In this document: in pieces, positions 6,782 to 13,943 of the stretch
Position numbering within the stretch: the first letter of the stretch is position 1
Layout of the letters: each line of letters starts with the position of its first letter
Origin: Deltaproteobacteria bacterium
GTDB taxonomy: Bacteria > Desulfobacterota > SM23-61
Assembly (NCBI GenBank): GCA_016234425.1
Contig: JACRCA010000412.1
Span: forward strand, 1-19,206
DNA length: 19,206 nucleotides
Direction of reading: 5' to 3'
Made by a program: the position numbers and the translations under genes
Notes under the pieces: generated by a model
Databases searched by the model: none
What the model saw: only the letters and a program-made list of their open reading frames with translations
Told to the model about the DNA's origin: nothing

Positions 6782-7011
6782 TTCCTTCTCCAGCTCTAAG
6801 CCCCGACCTTTGAAACGCCCTGCGCATTTCAGATTCTCTCAGCTTGCTTCTTTTTCCCAAGATTTATGGTTGGCCTGGCATAATTTGAAAAAAGCAATTT
6901 GATTATGCTATTTTAGAATTAGAGAATAACTCTGGATTCTTAAAGAAATTCTCTTGTTCCGGCAGTCCGGCAAGTTTATGATAGAAAGAATATTGGGAGA
7001 TCAATAGAACC

Positions 7012-7986
7012 ATGGGACTCTACCTGATTAAACGCTTGCTCCTGATGGTTCCCCTCTTCATCGGGATTACCATCATCTCTTTTGGGGTCATCCACCTGGC
7101 GCCGGGTTCCCCCATAGACATGGCTACGGACCTTAACCCTAAAGCTACGGCCGAAGTGAAAGCCAGGTTGCGGGCTTTCTACGGGTTGGATAAGCCTCTG
7201 CATGTGCAATACTGGAATTGGATTAGCCGACTGGTGACTTTCGATTTCGGCAATTCTTTTTCTCAGGACGGGAGAAGAGTCACGGATAAAATCCTCGAAC
7301 GTTTACCCATCACTATTTTCATCAATGTAATCTCTTTGGTCCTTATCCTCTTTTTAGCCATCCCCATCGGCGTTTTTTCGGCAACTTATCAAAATTCTTT
7401 ACTGGATAAAGCCACGACAGTTCTTGTCTTTGTAGGCTTTGCTGTGCCGCACTTCTGGCTGGCTCTTCTCCTGATGATCCTCTTTGGCGTGCAGTTGGGG
7501 TGGTTGCCCATTTCCGGTCTGAAATCACTAAACTATGAGTACCTTCCTGCTTCTGCCCAACTATGGGACCGGGTCAGTCATCTCATCCTGCCTATCTTCA
7601 TCTCGGCCTCTGGTGGGCTGGCTGGACTCTCCCGCTACATGCGTTCGAACATGCTCGAGGTCATCCGCCAGGATTACATCACTACGGCAAAAGCAAAAGG
7701 CCTCTCCTATCAGACTGTGATCTTCAAGCATGCCATGCGCAACGCCCTTTTACCCGTGATCACGATCTTGGGTCTTTCGATCCCGGGGCTCATCGGGGGC
7801 AGTGTCATTTTCGAGACGATCTTCGCCATCCCGGGAATGGGCCAACTTTTTTATGCCAGCGTCATGGCTCGGGATTATCCGACAATTATGGGGATCCTGG
7901 TGATCGGCGCCGTGCTCACTCTACTGGGAAATTTGATCGCCGATGTTTCCTATGCCCTGGCAGACCCGAGGATCAGAGCGGCGTAG
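7012..7986 (+). CDS. ABC transporter permease, DppB/OppB type
   Basis: The protein has 324 aa. It is an inner-membrane permease of the peptide/nickel/opine uptake (PepT) family. The N-terminus MGLYLIKRLLLMVPLFIGIT starts the first helix, and LAPGSPIDM follows at 29-37, both hallmark DppB features. Further helices lie at about 101-125, 135-160, 190-210, 245-270 and 285-310. The cytoplasmic EAA loop that docks onto the ATPase reads DYITTAKAKGLSYQTVIFKH (221-240), and the end has the typical YALADPRIR. GGGAGA lies about 11 bases upstream of ATG 7012. A weak promoter-like pair (TTGAAA 6885-6890, TATTTT 6909-6914) is in the AT-rich gap 6814-7011, which holds no gene. It pairs with the next gene. 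Confidence 0.93.
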   Translation: MGLYLIKRLLLMVPLFIGITIISFGVIHLAPGSPIDMATDLNPKATAEVKARLRAFYGLDKPLHVQYWNWISRLVTFDFGNSFSQDGRRVTDKILERLPITIFINVISLVLILFLAIPIGVFSATYQNSLLDKATTVLVFVGFAVPHFWLALLLMILFGVQLGWLPISGLKSLNYEYLPASAQLWDRVSHLILPIFISASGGLAGLSRYMRSNMLEVIRQDYITTAKAKGLSYQTVIFKHAMRNALLPVITILGLSIPGLIGGSVIFETIFAIPGMGQLFYASVMARDYPTIMGILVIGAVLTLLGNLIADVSYALADPRIRAA

Positions 7987-8035
7987 GGACAGAGGAGAGG
8001 TGGGGCATGGGGAGAATCGCGGAGGATTCGAAAGA

Positions 8036-8914
8036 GTGCGGGGAGGGAAATCGATTCCCAAAGGTTTAGGGAAGCAAGAGAAATTGCGTCATCTCTTCTG
8101 GAAAAGGTTCCGGAAGAATAAGCTGGCCCTCACGGGAGGTTTTATCGTCCTATTCCTATTTCTCGTGGCCCTCTTCGCTCCTCTCCTATCTCCTTATGAT
8201 CCCGGCCAGATCAATATTAGACGGGTACTGGCGGAACCTTCTGGGGAGCATATTTTCGGAACGGACGCGCTGGGGAGAGATGTTTTCAGCCGGATGATCT
8301 GGGGCTCAAGAATTTCCTTGCTGGTGGGTTTCGTGGCCGTGGGCATTGCCACCATGATCGGCATCTTCTTAGGAGCCCTGGCAGGCTATTACGGGAGATG
8401 GGTGGACAGCCTGATCATGCGGTTTGTGGACATCATGCTCTGCTTTCCCACTTTCTTTCTGATATTGGCCGTGATCGCCCTGCTGGAACCAAACATCTGG
8501 AACATTATGATCATCATCGGGGTCACCGGCTGGATGAGCGTGGCCAGGCTCGTGCGGGCAGAATTCCTCAGTCTAAAGGAGAGGGATTTTACCATGGCCG
8601 AGAAAGCCCTCGGGGCCGAGGATTTTCGCATCATCTTCCGGCACATTCTCCCCAATGCCATGGCGCCCATTCTGGTTTCAGCCACGCTGGGGGTAGCGGG
8701 AGCGATCCTTACGGAATCGGCTCTTAGCTTCTTGGGGATTGGCGTCCAGCCGCCGACACCGAGCTGGGGAAACATTCTTACCGCCGGGAAAGATAACATT
8801 GAGATCGCCTGGTGGCTTTCGCTCTATCCCGGCTTGGCCATTCTCATTACTGTGTTGGGATACAACCTTTTGGGAGAGGGGATAAGAGATGCCATCGATC
8901 CGAGGCTGAAATAA
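8036..8914 (+). CDS. ABC transporter permease, DppC/OppC type
   Basis: This is the second permease of the pair. I place the start at GTG 8036 (292 aa), with GGAGG at 8021-8025 ten bases upstream. The frame is open back to ATG 7943 inside dppB, and GTG 8000 is another option, so the start is uncertain; the residues before 8036 are polar and unlike the family. The core begins RFRKNKLALTGGFIVLFLFL, followed by the OppC_N hallmark HIFGTDALGRDVFSRMIWGSRISL and the EAA loop DFTMAEKALGAEDFRIIFRH. The C-terminus ends GIRDAIDPRLK, as usual. It ends 14 bp from the convergent gltX stop. No ATPase or binding-protein gene follows. Confidence 0.92.
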   Translation: MRGGKSIPKGLGKQEKLRHLFWKRFRKNKLALTGGFIVLFLFLVALFAPLLSPYDPGQINIRRVLAEPSGEHIFGTDALGRDVFSRMIWGSRISLLVGFVAVGIATMIGIFLGALAGYYGRWVDSLIMRFVDIMLCFPTFFLILAVIALLEPNIWNIMIIIGVTGWMSVARLVRAEFLSLKERDFTMAEKALGAEDFRIIFRHILPNAMAPILVSATLGVAGAILTESALSFLGIGVQPPTPSWGNILTAGKDNIEIAWWLSLYPGLAILITVLGYNLLGEGIRDAIDPRLK

Positions 8915-8928
8915 TAAATCCTTGAACC

Positions 8929-10323
8929 TTATATCTTTGAGAGGGCCCTCGCCAAGCGCTTCAAAACTTCTTCCTTCCCCAAGATTTTCATGACTTCATA
9001 GATCCCCGGACTGACATCTTTACCGGTGAGGGCCACCCGAACCGCCTGAGCTAAAGCTACCAGCTTGATTCCTTTCAGGGAGATGGTCTCCTTGAAGATC
9101 TCCTCCAGCCTTTTCTCGTCAACCTCGGGGGAGGACTCCAACTTGGCGATGAGCATCTCCAGCGGCGGTTTGATGTCTGGGGTGAAGTGCTTCTTGGTTG
9201 CTTTCTCGTCGAAAAGGAACTCGCTGCGGAAGTAGAATTCTGCCTGATCGGCCATCTCCACCAGGGTTTTAGACCGCTCTTTCAAGGTGCTGGCCACTTC
9301 CGTAAGCCAGAGGAGGGAGCGCGGTTTTAGCCCTTTTTGTTCAAGGAAAGGCAGAAGTAGCTCGGCCAGAATCTCGGGCTTTTCTTGGCGAATGTAAAGT
9401 CCGTTGAGCCAGAGGAGCTTCTCGGTGTTGAAGACGGCCGCAGATTTTCCCACGTTCTCTAGAGAAAATTTCTCGACCAGCTCTTCTTTTGTGAAAACCT
9501 CCTGGTCGCCGTAAGACCAGCCCAAACGAACTAAATAATTCACCAGCGCCTGGGGCAAGAACCCCATTTCCTTATACGCCATAACCGATGCCGCCCCGTG
9601 ACGCTTGGAAAGCCTGGCCTTATCTGCTCCCAGGATCATGGGAACATGGGCAAATTGGGGCAGGGGATATCCCAAGGCTTCGTAAAGAAGGATTTGCCGG
9701 GGGGTGTTGTTGACATGATCGTCGCCCCGGATGACATGGGTGATGGACATCGTGGCATCATCCACCACCGCGCTAAAGTTGTAAGTGGGCCACCCATCAC
9801 TGCGCTCGATGACCAGGTCATCGAGCTCGGCATTCTCAAACTCGATGGTCCCCTTGATGAGATCGCGCAGAATGGTGACCCCATGCTGCGGGGCCTTGAA
9901 GCGGATGGCCGCCGGTCGGCCTGTAATGGGCGTTTTCAGGTTACGGCAGTGGCCATCATACTTGGGTTTCCGCTTTTCCTGAAGCGCTTTCTTCCGCTTC
10001 TCCTCCAGCTCTTCTGGGGTGCAACAACAGGGATAGGCTTTGCCCTCCCGCAGCAGACGTTCGACATGCTCGCGGTAAAGGGGCAGGCGGTCCGTCTGGT
10101 AGATCGGGCCTTCGTCCCAGTCCAGGCCGAGCCAGGTCATGCTCTGAACAATGGCCTCGATAGATTCCTTGGTGGAGCGCACCTGGTCTGTATCTTCGAT
10201 GCGCAGAATAAATTTTCCTCCCTGCTTCCGGGCAAACAGCCAGTTGAAGAGGGCGGTTCGCGCCCCTCCGATGTGCAGGTGCCCGGTTGGGCTGGGGGCA
10301 AAGCGTAAAATGACCTGGCTCAT
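8929..10323 (-). CDS. gltX: Glutamyl-tRNA synthetase
   Basis: The protein has 464 aa, full length for a bacterial class I GluRS, which charges tRNA-Glu (and possibly tRNA-Gln) with glutamate using ATP. The HIGH signature is in FAPSPTGHLHIGG (8-20), followed by RIEDTDQ (41-47). The KMSKS loop is RLSKRHG (247-252). A zinc-binding knuckle is suggested by PCCCTPEEL (98-106) and DGHC (123-126), close to the E. coli GluRS arrangement. The C-terminal half is the helical anticodon-binding domain. A modest AGGGA precedes the ATG at 10323. It is transcribed alone and converges on the permease operon with only 14 bp between stops and no visible terminator. Discriminating and non-discriminating forms cannot be told apart from this. 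Confidence 0.97.
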   Translation of the reverse strand: MSQVILRFAPSPTGHLHIGGARTALFNWLFARKQGGKFILRIEDTDQVRSTKESIEAIVQSMTWLGLDWDEGPIYQTDRLPLYREHVERLLREGKAYPCCCTPEELEEKRKKALQEKRKPKYDGHCRNLKTPITGRPAAIRFKAPQHGVTILRDLIKGTIEFENAELDDLVIERSDGWPTYNFSAVVDDATMSITHVIRGDDHVNNTPRQILLYEALGYPLPQFAHVPMILGADKARLSKRHGAASVMAYKEMGFLPQALVNYLVRLGWSYGDQEVFTKEELVEKFSLENVGKSAAVFNTEKLLWLNGLYIRQEKPEILAELLLPFLEQKGLKPRSLLWLTEVASTLKERSKTLVEMADQAEFYFRSEFLFDEKATKKHFTPDIKPPLEMLIAKLESSPEVDEKRLEEIFKETISLKGIKLVALAQAVRVALTGKDVSPGIYEVMKILGKEEVLKRLARALSKI

Positions 10324-10579
10324 GATAAATCCCTGCTTGGTTGACTTTCAATTGATTCTGTAACTAATCTTCCTGTGCATCCCTGCTGCCGGGCGAATTC
10401 AGAAGTCTGAATCCAGAATTCAGCTAAAGCCCGAAAACTTCATGTGGTTTTCTTGTGCTGACTTCTTACCCCGCTTATAGCGGGGCCGGCTCCTATTTTC
10501 TCGGTTTCATTACTTTAATCTTAGGGCATGCCCTCTTCCTCGGTCAAGGAGAAAGAAATGATAAACCCTTAAATTCTTA
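10324..10579. other. Non-coding gap between gltX and the csp promoter
   Basis: No gene is seen. It contains overlapping GAATTCAGA/TCTGAATC repeats (10395-10424) that can fold on themselves, and a GC hairpin CCCCGC-TTATA-GCGGGG (10469-10485). The hairpin is not followed by a good T-run, so a terminator role is doubtful. Two copies of a GCAGGGAT-like string on the minus strand lie upstream of gltX, the proximal one overlapping its ribosome-binding site. Confidence 0.5.
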
Positions 10580-10609
10580 TTGACATATTCTTGCGCGGCA
10601 ACTTAAAAT
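10580..10609 (+). promoter_or_regulatory. Sigma-70 promoter of the cold-shock gene
   Basis: A perfect -35 TTGACA (10580-10585) and a -10 TAAAAT (10604-10609) are 18 bp apart. Transcription from about 10616 gives a leader of about 140 nt before the csp start, long as in cspA-type mRNAs. Confidence 0.7.
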
Positions 10610-10650
10610 AGACCTGGATGAGTCGGATGGTAGTTTTGGATAACAAATGA

Positions 10651-10701
10651 TATGGCCAGAGGGAGCGTTGGATCAATCCCGATGGCCTTTTTTGTTGGCC
10701 A
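10651..10701 (+). promoter_or_regulatory. Terminator-like hairpin with a competing hairpin in the csp leader
   Basis: Arm GGCCA (10654-10658) pairs with TGGCC (10683-10687), and inside, across a GA/GA internal loop, GGGA (10661-10664) pairs with TCCC (10677-10680). Six T residues follow directly (10688-10693), as in an intrinsic terminator. The same TGGCC can instead pair with GGCCA at 10697-10701, putting the T-run in the loop. The two folds exclude each other, the layout of an attenuator. Stems are short, so function is inferred only. Confidence 0.4.
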
Positions 10702-10703
10702 GA

Positions 10704-10753
10704 CGATATCCAGACTTATTCTAAAATGCCTGGAACAGAAGGGAGGGATATCG
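10704..10753 (+). promoter_or_regulatory. Stem partly covering the csp ribosome-binding site
   Basis: CGATATCC (10704-10711) is perfectly complementary to GGATATCG (10746-10753). The latter overlaps the end of the Shine-Dalgarno GGGAGGGA (10741-10748) and stops two bases before the GTG start. An inner TTCT/AGAA pair is also possible. Such a stem could slow initiation until melted or remodelled, as in temperature-responsive csp leaders; this is inferred from pairing alone. Confidence 0.4.
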
Positions 10754-10755
10754 CG

Positions 10756-10956
10756 GTGGCCGAAGGACAGGTGAAGTGGTTCAACGAGAAAAAGGGCTAT
10801 GGCTTCATCCAGCAGGATGGCGGTAAGGATCTTTTCGTCCATTTCACAGCCATTCAGGGTGAGGGCTTTAGGACCCTGACCGAAGGCCAGAGGGTACGCT
10901 TCGAGATCGAAGAGACCGATAAGGGCCCGAAGGCTAAAAACGTCCAGATCATTTAA
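10756..10956 (+). CDS. CspA-family cold-shock protein
   Basis: The protein has 66 aa from GTG 10756, the exact usual length of CspA proteins, with GGGAGGGA seven bases upstream. An in-frame ATG at 10726 would add ten residues unlike the family and lies in the leader stem-loop, so I reject it. The product is a single OB-fold RNA/DNA chaperone: EGQVKWFNEKKGYGFI carries RNP1 (KGYGFI), DLFVHF is RNP2, and the ending GPKAKNVQII is standard. It is monocistronic, with its own promoter, a structured leader and a strong terminator 24 bp after the stop. Confidence 0.97.
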   Translation: MAEGQVKWFNEKKGYGFIQQDGGKDLFVHFTAIQGEGFRTLTEGQRVRFEIEETDKGPKAKNVQII

Positions 10957-10980
10957 AATATTCGCGATCTGGCTTGATTT

Positions 10981-11016
10981 AAAGGGCACCTCAATTCCTT
11001 TGAGGTGCCTTTTTTT
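10981..11016 (+). terminator. Rho-independent terminator of csp
   Basis: A ten-base perfect stem GGCACCTCAA/TTGAGGTGCC (10985-10994, 11000-11009) with a five-base loop is followed by seven T residues. Flanking AAA/TTT lengthens it. It also lies downstream of the convergent TauE pseudogene, but on that strand the T-run is poor. Confidence 0.95.
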
Positions 11017-11060
11017 GGCCTGCTTGGTTGCCTCTCTTTGCTCCTTATTCCTCTCGAAGG

Positions 11061-11338
11061 TTAGAAAAGCATGCGGATACCCACGCTCATCAGCAGCAGG
11101 GCAAATGCCCGGCGGAGGCGCAGGCGCTGGAGAGGGAAGTGAAGATGATGATCGCCATACTGGTGCCGAAGGAAAGGTGAACAATGACCTCTGGCGAGAT
11201 ATGCATGGCCGGGAAAGCCCAGTAATGGAGGAGGGGAATCATGATAATCCCTCCCCCTACGCCCAGGAATCCACCCAGGAAACCGACGCCCGTTCGGATG
11301 ACGATGAACTGAAAAATATTGAAAAAAGGGATTTCCAT
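11061..11338 (-). pseudogene. Internally deleted TauE/SafE-type membrane exporter remnant
   Basis: From Met at 11338 the frame reads like the start of a TauE/SafE (sulfite/sulfonate exporter) protein: VGFLGGFLGVGGGIIMIPLL, then VHLSFGTSMAIIIFTS. That frame runs into a stop at 11090 after about 80 residues, where the family needs around 250. In another minus-strand frame just beyond, LRRAFALLLMSVGIRMLF ends in a stop at 11063; this is the typical C-terminus of the same family. So the N- and C-terminal ends are present and joined out of frame, with the middle (roughly two thirds) missing. The join lies at about 11130-11150. No good ribosome-binding site precedes the start. It sits between the csp terminator and the dksA-like gene terminator. 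Confidence 0.75.
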
Positions 11339-11407
11339 CAGAGACGCATTTGTCCGGGCTCTACCTTTATGCCCCATGAGGAGGGGCGAGGGGTCAGGAA
11401 ACGCCGG

Positions 11408-11438
11408 AAAAAAAGAATCCCGGAATTTACCGGGATTC
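11408..11438 (-). terminator. Rho-independent terminator of the dksA-like gene
   Basis: On the minus strand the stem GAATCCCGG/CCGGGATTC (11415-11423 with 11430-11438, six-base loop) is followed by seven T residues. It lies 42 bases after the stop of the zinc-finger gene. Confidence 0.93.
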
Positions 11439-11480
11439 AGAAAAACGAAAAGCTTAAGGACCCAAAAACCCTACAAATCC

Positions 11481-12074
11481 TCAGGCCTCTTCTTCCTCCA
11501 TGCCTGTTGTGTAAGCCAGGCCACGGTATTTGAGCTCTTCTTCTGCCTTCTTCAGAAGGGTCATTTCTTTTTCCAATTTCGACTGGCAATTGACGCAGTA
11601 TTTGGCCAGGGGCATCACTTTCAGTCGGCCAGGGCCGATTTTGTCCCCGCATTCTTCACAGATGCCATAGGTTCCCTCCTCGAGTTTTTCCAGGGCTTCA
11701 TTGATGGCCAGAAGTTTTTCTTTGTATCGCCCTGTGAGAAGAAGGGAAAGCTCCCGATCCCGCTCATCACCAGCCTGATCCACTAAGTCCCCGATGTCGG
11801 AGGAGGCGGTTAAAGACTTGGGGGTGAGGTTCTCGGAAATCTCCGTAATCAGCTTCTCGCGCATGTCCAAGAGCAATTTCCTGGTGGCCTCTTTCTCATC
11901 CTTTGGGGCTGGAGCCGGCTCGGGCTTCTTGGGCATGGCCGATGATTTTACAGGTTTTTTGATCAATTTTTTCGCGGGCGCCTTGGCAATTTTTTTCTTC
12001 TTTTTAAGTTTTGGGACGGGCCTTTTGGCCTGGGCGCTTTTCTTCTTTTTCTTCTTTAATTTCGGAGTCGCCAT
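11481..12074 (-). CDS. DksA/TraR-type zinc-finger transcription factor with lysine-rich N-terminal tail
   Basis: The protein has 197 aa from ATG 12074, with AGGGAGGA upstream on the minus strand; the frame is open further back, but that lies upstream of the predicted transcription start. Residues 1-60 are almost only Lys, Ala and Pro (KLKKKKKK, KLKKKKK, PKKPEPAPAPK), resembling histone-H1-like tails. From about 60 comes the DksA fold: a coiled coil with DLVDQA at 96-101, matching the DxxDxA tip that DksA inserts into the RNA polymerase secondary channel, then a C4 zinc finger (Cys139, Cys142, Cys160, Cys163). It should bind RNA polymerase and tune promoters with or without ppGpp; the tail might add nucleic-acid binding (inference). 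It has its own promoter and terminator. Confidence 0.93.
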   Translation of the reverse strand: MATPKLKKKKKKSAQAKRPVPKLKKKKKIAKAPAKKLIKKPVKSSAMPKKPEPAPAPKDEKEATRKLLLDMREKLITEISENLTPKSLTASSDIGDLVDQAGDERDRELSLLLTGRYKEKLLAINEALEKLEEGTYGICEECGDKIGPGRLKVMPLAKYCVNCQSKLEKEMTLLKKAEEELKYRGLAYTTGMEEEEA

Positions 12075-12126
12075 GGAAGGCTTCCTCCCTTCTGCGGAGT
12101 GCACCTCATTTGCGCTTAAACTTGTT

Positions 12127-12154
12127 AGTTTACAAAATATTTCCGTATTGTCAA
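12127..12154 (-). promoter_or_regulatory. Sigma-70 promoter of the dksA-like gene
   Basis: On the minus strand TTGACA (12154-12149) and TAAACT (12132-12127) are 16 bp apart. The predicted start near 12120 is about 45 bases before the ATG at 12074, which supports that start over upstream in-frame codons. Confidence 0.65.
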
Positions 12155-12213
12155 GAACAATTTTCGACCTTTTTGTAGGGATTCTCCTCTGGGACAATGG
12201 GCGCAGGAGTGGA

Positions 12214-13020
12214 TTAAAAACAGGGAGTGACCGGCTTCAGGACTACCTTTTCTTTTCGGGCCATCTTGATTAATTCCACCAAATTATCGACCAGGGCTTG
12301 ATGCAGGCGCCTTCCTTTCTCTGCCGTGGAGAGGGTTGGATCTCCGGTGACGCCACTGGGCTGTGTAGCCTTGCGGAAGCTTTCCAGGGTGGAAGGGGTG
12401 AAGGCCCGGTCTGCCTCCACGTAAGGGTCCATGACGTGAAACTTCTTTTTCTTGGGAAGATTCTTCACGGCTTTCTTGATGTCCACCAGTTCCGGGAAGA
12501 TGTGCATCATGTGCGACGTTTCCAGTTCTTCGGCGTGGCCGATTCCTCCGGGGGGAGACTCCCGGATTTGCCGGGCGGCAATTTCCGCGAGGAAGAAGGG
12601 GTCGGCTATGGTGACATAAGCGCCAGTTTCGTTGCGAATGCGCGAGCAGGCGATCTCCATGGGAGGGAGATTGGCCTTGCGATGGCCGTTGATGACGATC
12701 AATCTTTTAAACCCATGGAAGATCAGGCTGCGCAGGACCTCGTAGAGCAAGCGAGTCAGGGTCTCGGGCATGATGGAGATTGTCCCGGGATAGGCCATAT
12801 GGTGGGGAGACCAGCCAAACCAGCAAGGGGGGGCTACGATGGTTTTGGTGGCCCGGGCCGCATCTTCAGCCAAGCGAATGGCCACCAGCGCATCGTTTCC
12901 GAGCGGAAGATGAAGGCCGTGCTGTTCCGTGGAACCGAAGGGAAGGATGATTACACTATCCTTCTTCAAATAATCCCGGACTTCTTCCCAGCTCCATTCG
13001 TGGAGATACAACTTTTTCAT
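12214..13020 (-). CDS. Creatininase-family amidohydrolase
   Basis: The protein has 268 aa from ATG 13020, with GGAGAGTGG just upstream on the minus strand; an ATG five codons earlier has no such site. The family contains metal-dependent cyclic-amide hydrolases (creatininase, FAPy deformylase ArfB, MftE). GSTEQHGLHLPLGND (29-43) supplies Glu32, His34 and Asp43, and GHAEELETS near 170 is the second conserved block. The middle motif is NGHRKAN (111-117) where most members have NGHGGN and true creatininase has NGHYEN, so creatinine itself is an unlikely substrate. Position after a nucleoside phosphorylase hints at purine or pyrimidine-derived amides, inference only. It is the last gene of the minus-strand unit. 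Confidence 0.88.
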   Translation of the reverse strand: MKKLYLHEWSWEEVRDYLKKDSVIILPFGSTEQHGLHLPLGNDALVAIRLAEDAARATKTIVAPPCWFGWSPHHMAYPGTISIMPETLTRLLYEVLRSLIFHGFKRLIVINGHRKANLPPMEIACSRIRNETGAYVTIADPFFLAEIAARQIRESPPGGIGHAEELETSHMMHIFPELVDIKKAVKNLPKKKKFHVMDPYVEADRAFTPSTLESFRKATQPSGVTGDPTLSTAEKGRRLHQALVDNLVELIKMARKEKVVLKPVTPCF

Positions 13021-13086
13021 AAGGCCACTCTCCATTCTTGTTGAAATAGGCTATAAGAGCCATCTTATTGAAATTGAACTGAATTG

Positions 13087-13827
13087 TCAAAGGCGATGGC
13101 AAACTTCGATAACCATCTTCGCTGCCTTTCTTGAAGCCGACCAGAAAAAGGGGTTTAAAAAGCCGGTCTTCCATTTGAGCATGCCCAGTTCATCGGAAAC
13201 GACCATCACCCCGCCGAGGTGGATTTTCCGGTAGGCGGCAACGGTGAAGAGGGCAGCCATTTCCATTTCCACGGCGAGGAGGCCCATTTCGGAATAGAGT
13301 TTCGCTTTTCCCCTGGTCTCCCGGAACAGAGCATCTGTAGTCCATACTTTTCCCGTCGCGGATTTAAAGTTCTTCTCCTGGCATTTTTCCTCGCAGAGCC
13401 GAACAATTTTCATGTCAGCCTTGGCCTCGACCCCTTGCGGCAGGGGATAATGACGAGAGGTCCCTTCTTCGCTCAAAGCTTCAGCAGGAATAACTAGGTG
13501 GCCTATTTGCAGGTGCTGTTGCAATGAACCGCAACAGCCAAAAGCCACGATTTTCCTCGCACCCATGGCGATCAATCTTTCGAGAATAATGGCCGCCTGG
13601 GGAGCGCCGAGCAGAGCGCCAAACGCGGAAATTTTTTTCCCCTCCATCGTTGTTGTTAAACAGGCTAAGGAAGGGAAGCGGATGCGTTTCATGTCCGATT
13701 TTTTCAGCTTCAGTTGTTTCCGAAGAATTTCCAGGTATGGCTCAAAAAGGACCAGAATAATAGGGTGATCAATCGTTGGGTCCCCAGGGATCTTCCGGGG
13801 TTCAATAAGGACATCGTCTCTGTCCAT
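13087..13827 (-). CDS. Nucleoside phosphorylase (PNP/UDP family)
   Basis: The protein has 246 aa. AGGAGG is placed ideally before the ATG at 13827. The family splits nucleosides to base and (deoxy)ribose-1-phosphate, or hydrolyses them in the MTA/SAH nucleosidase branch. Visible signatures are GCCGSL (97-102), EGTSRHYP (121-128), WTTDALFRET (162-171), the ribose-gripping EME in AVEMEMAAL (185-193) and SDEL (211-214) with the Asp used to protonate the leaving base. The GTSxxYP and TTDAxFRET strings place it nearer uridine/purine phosphorylase-like enzymes than MTA/SAH nucleosidase. The start of the creatininase-family gene is 66 bp downstream, on the same strand. The base preferred cannot be read from sequence. 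Confidence 0.9.
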   Translation of the reverse strand: MDRDDVLIEPRKIPGDPTIDHPIILVLFEPYLEILRKQLKLKKSDMKRIRFPSLACLTTTMEGKKISAFGALLGAPQAAIILERLIAMGARKIVAFGCCGSLQQHLQIGHLVIPAEALSEEGTSRHYPLPQGVEAKADMKIVRLCEEKCQEKNFKSATGKVWTTDALFRETRGKAKLYSEMGLLAVEMEMAALFTVAAYRKIHLGGVMVVSDELGMLKWKTGFLNPFFWSASRKAAKMVIEVCHRL

Positions 13828-13846
13828 TCATCCTCCTGTAATGATG

Positions 13847-13943
13847 GGCAAAGAGCATAGAGCATGGACCATAGAGTAAAAAAAATTCTAATATAAAATC
13901 CTTACTCTCTGTTCTTTGCCCTTTGCGTTATGCTCTATGCTTT
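13847..13943. repeat. GCATAGAGCAT-type imperfect inverted repeat
   Basis: The left arm GGGCAAAGAGCATAGAGCAT..CATAGAGTAA (13847-13878) faces a right arm TTACTCTCTGTTCTTTGCCC..ATGCTCTATGC (13902-13941) around an AT-rich centre. It fills the gap between the S51-like gene and the phosphorylase gene, and its right arm includes the last codons and the stop of the S51-like gene. It has the look of a dispersed repeat rather than a terminator. Confidence 0.7.

Noticed and set aside
9598..10308. Plus-strand ORF of 236 codons
   Set aside because: It is antisense to gltX, which is unambiguous; no motif or ribosome-binding site supports it.
10469..10485. CCCCGC/GCGGGG hairpin as a terminator
   Set aside because: It lacks an adjacent T-run on either strand and no gene ends immediately before it.
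10603..11184. Minus-strand ORF of 193 codons across the csp gene
   Set aside because: It is antisense to a textbook cold-shock gene and runs through its terminator.
11000..11786. Two overlapping plus-strand ORFs (177 and 155 codons)
   Set aside because: They are antisense to the TauE remnant and the DksA-type gene and have charged, motif-free translations.
12298..13044. Long plus-strand ORF of 248 codons
   Set aside because: It is antisense to the creatininase-family gene, whose protein has clear family motifs; the plus-strand translation has none.
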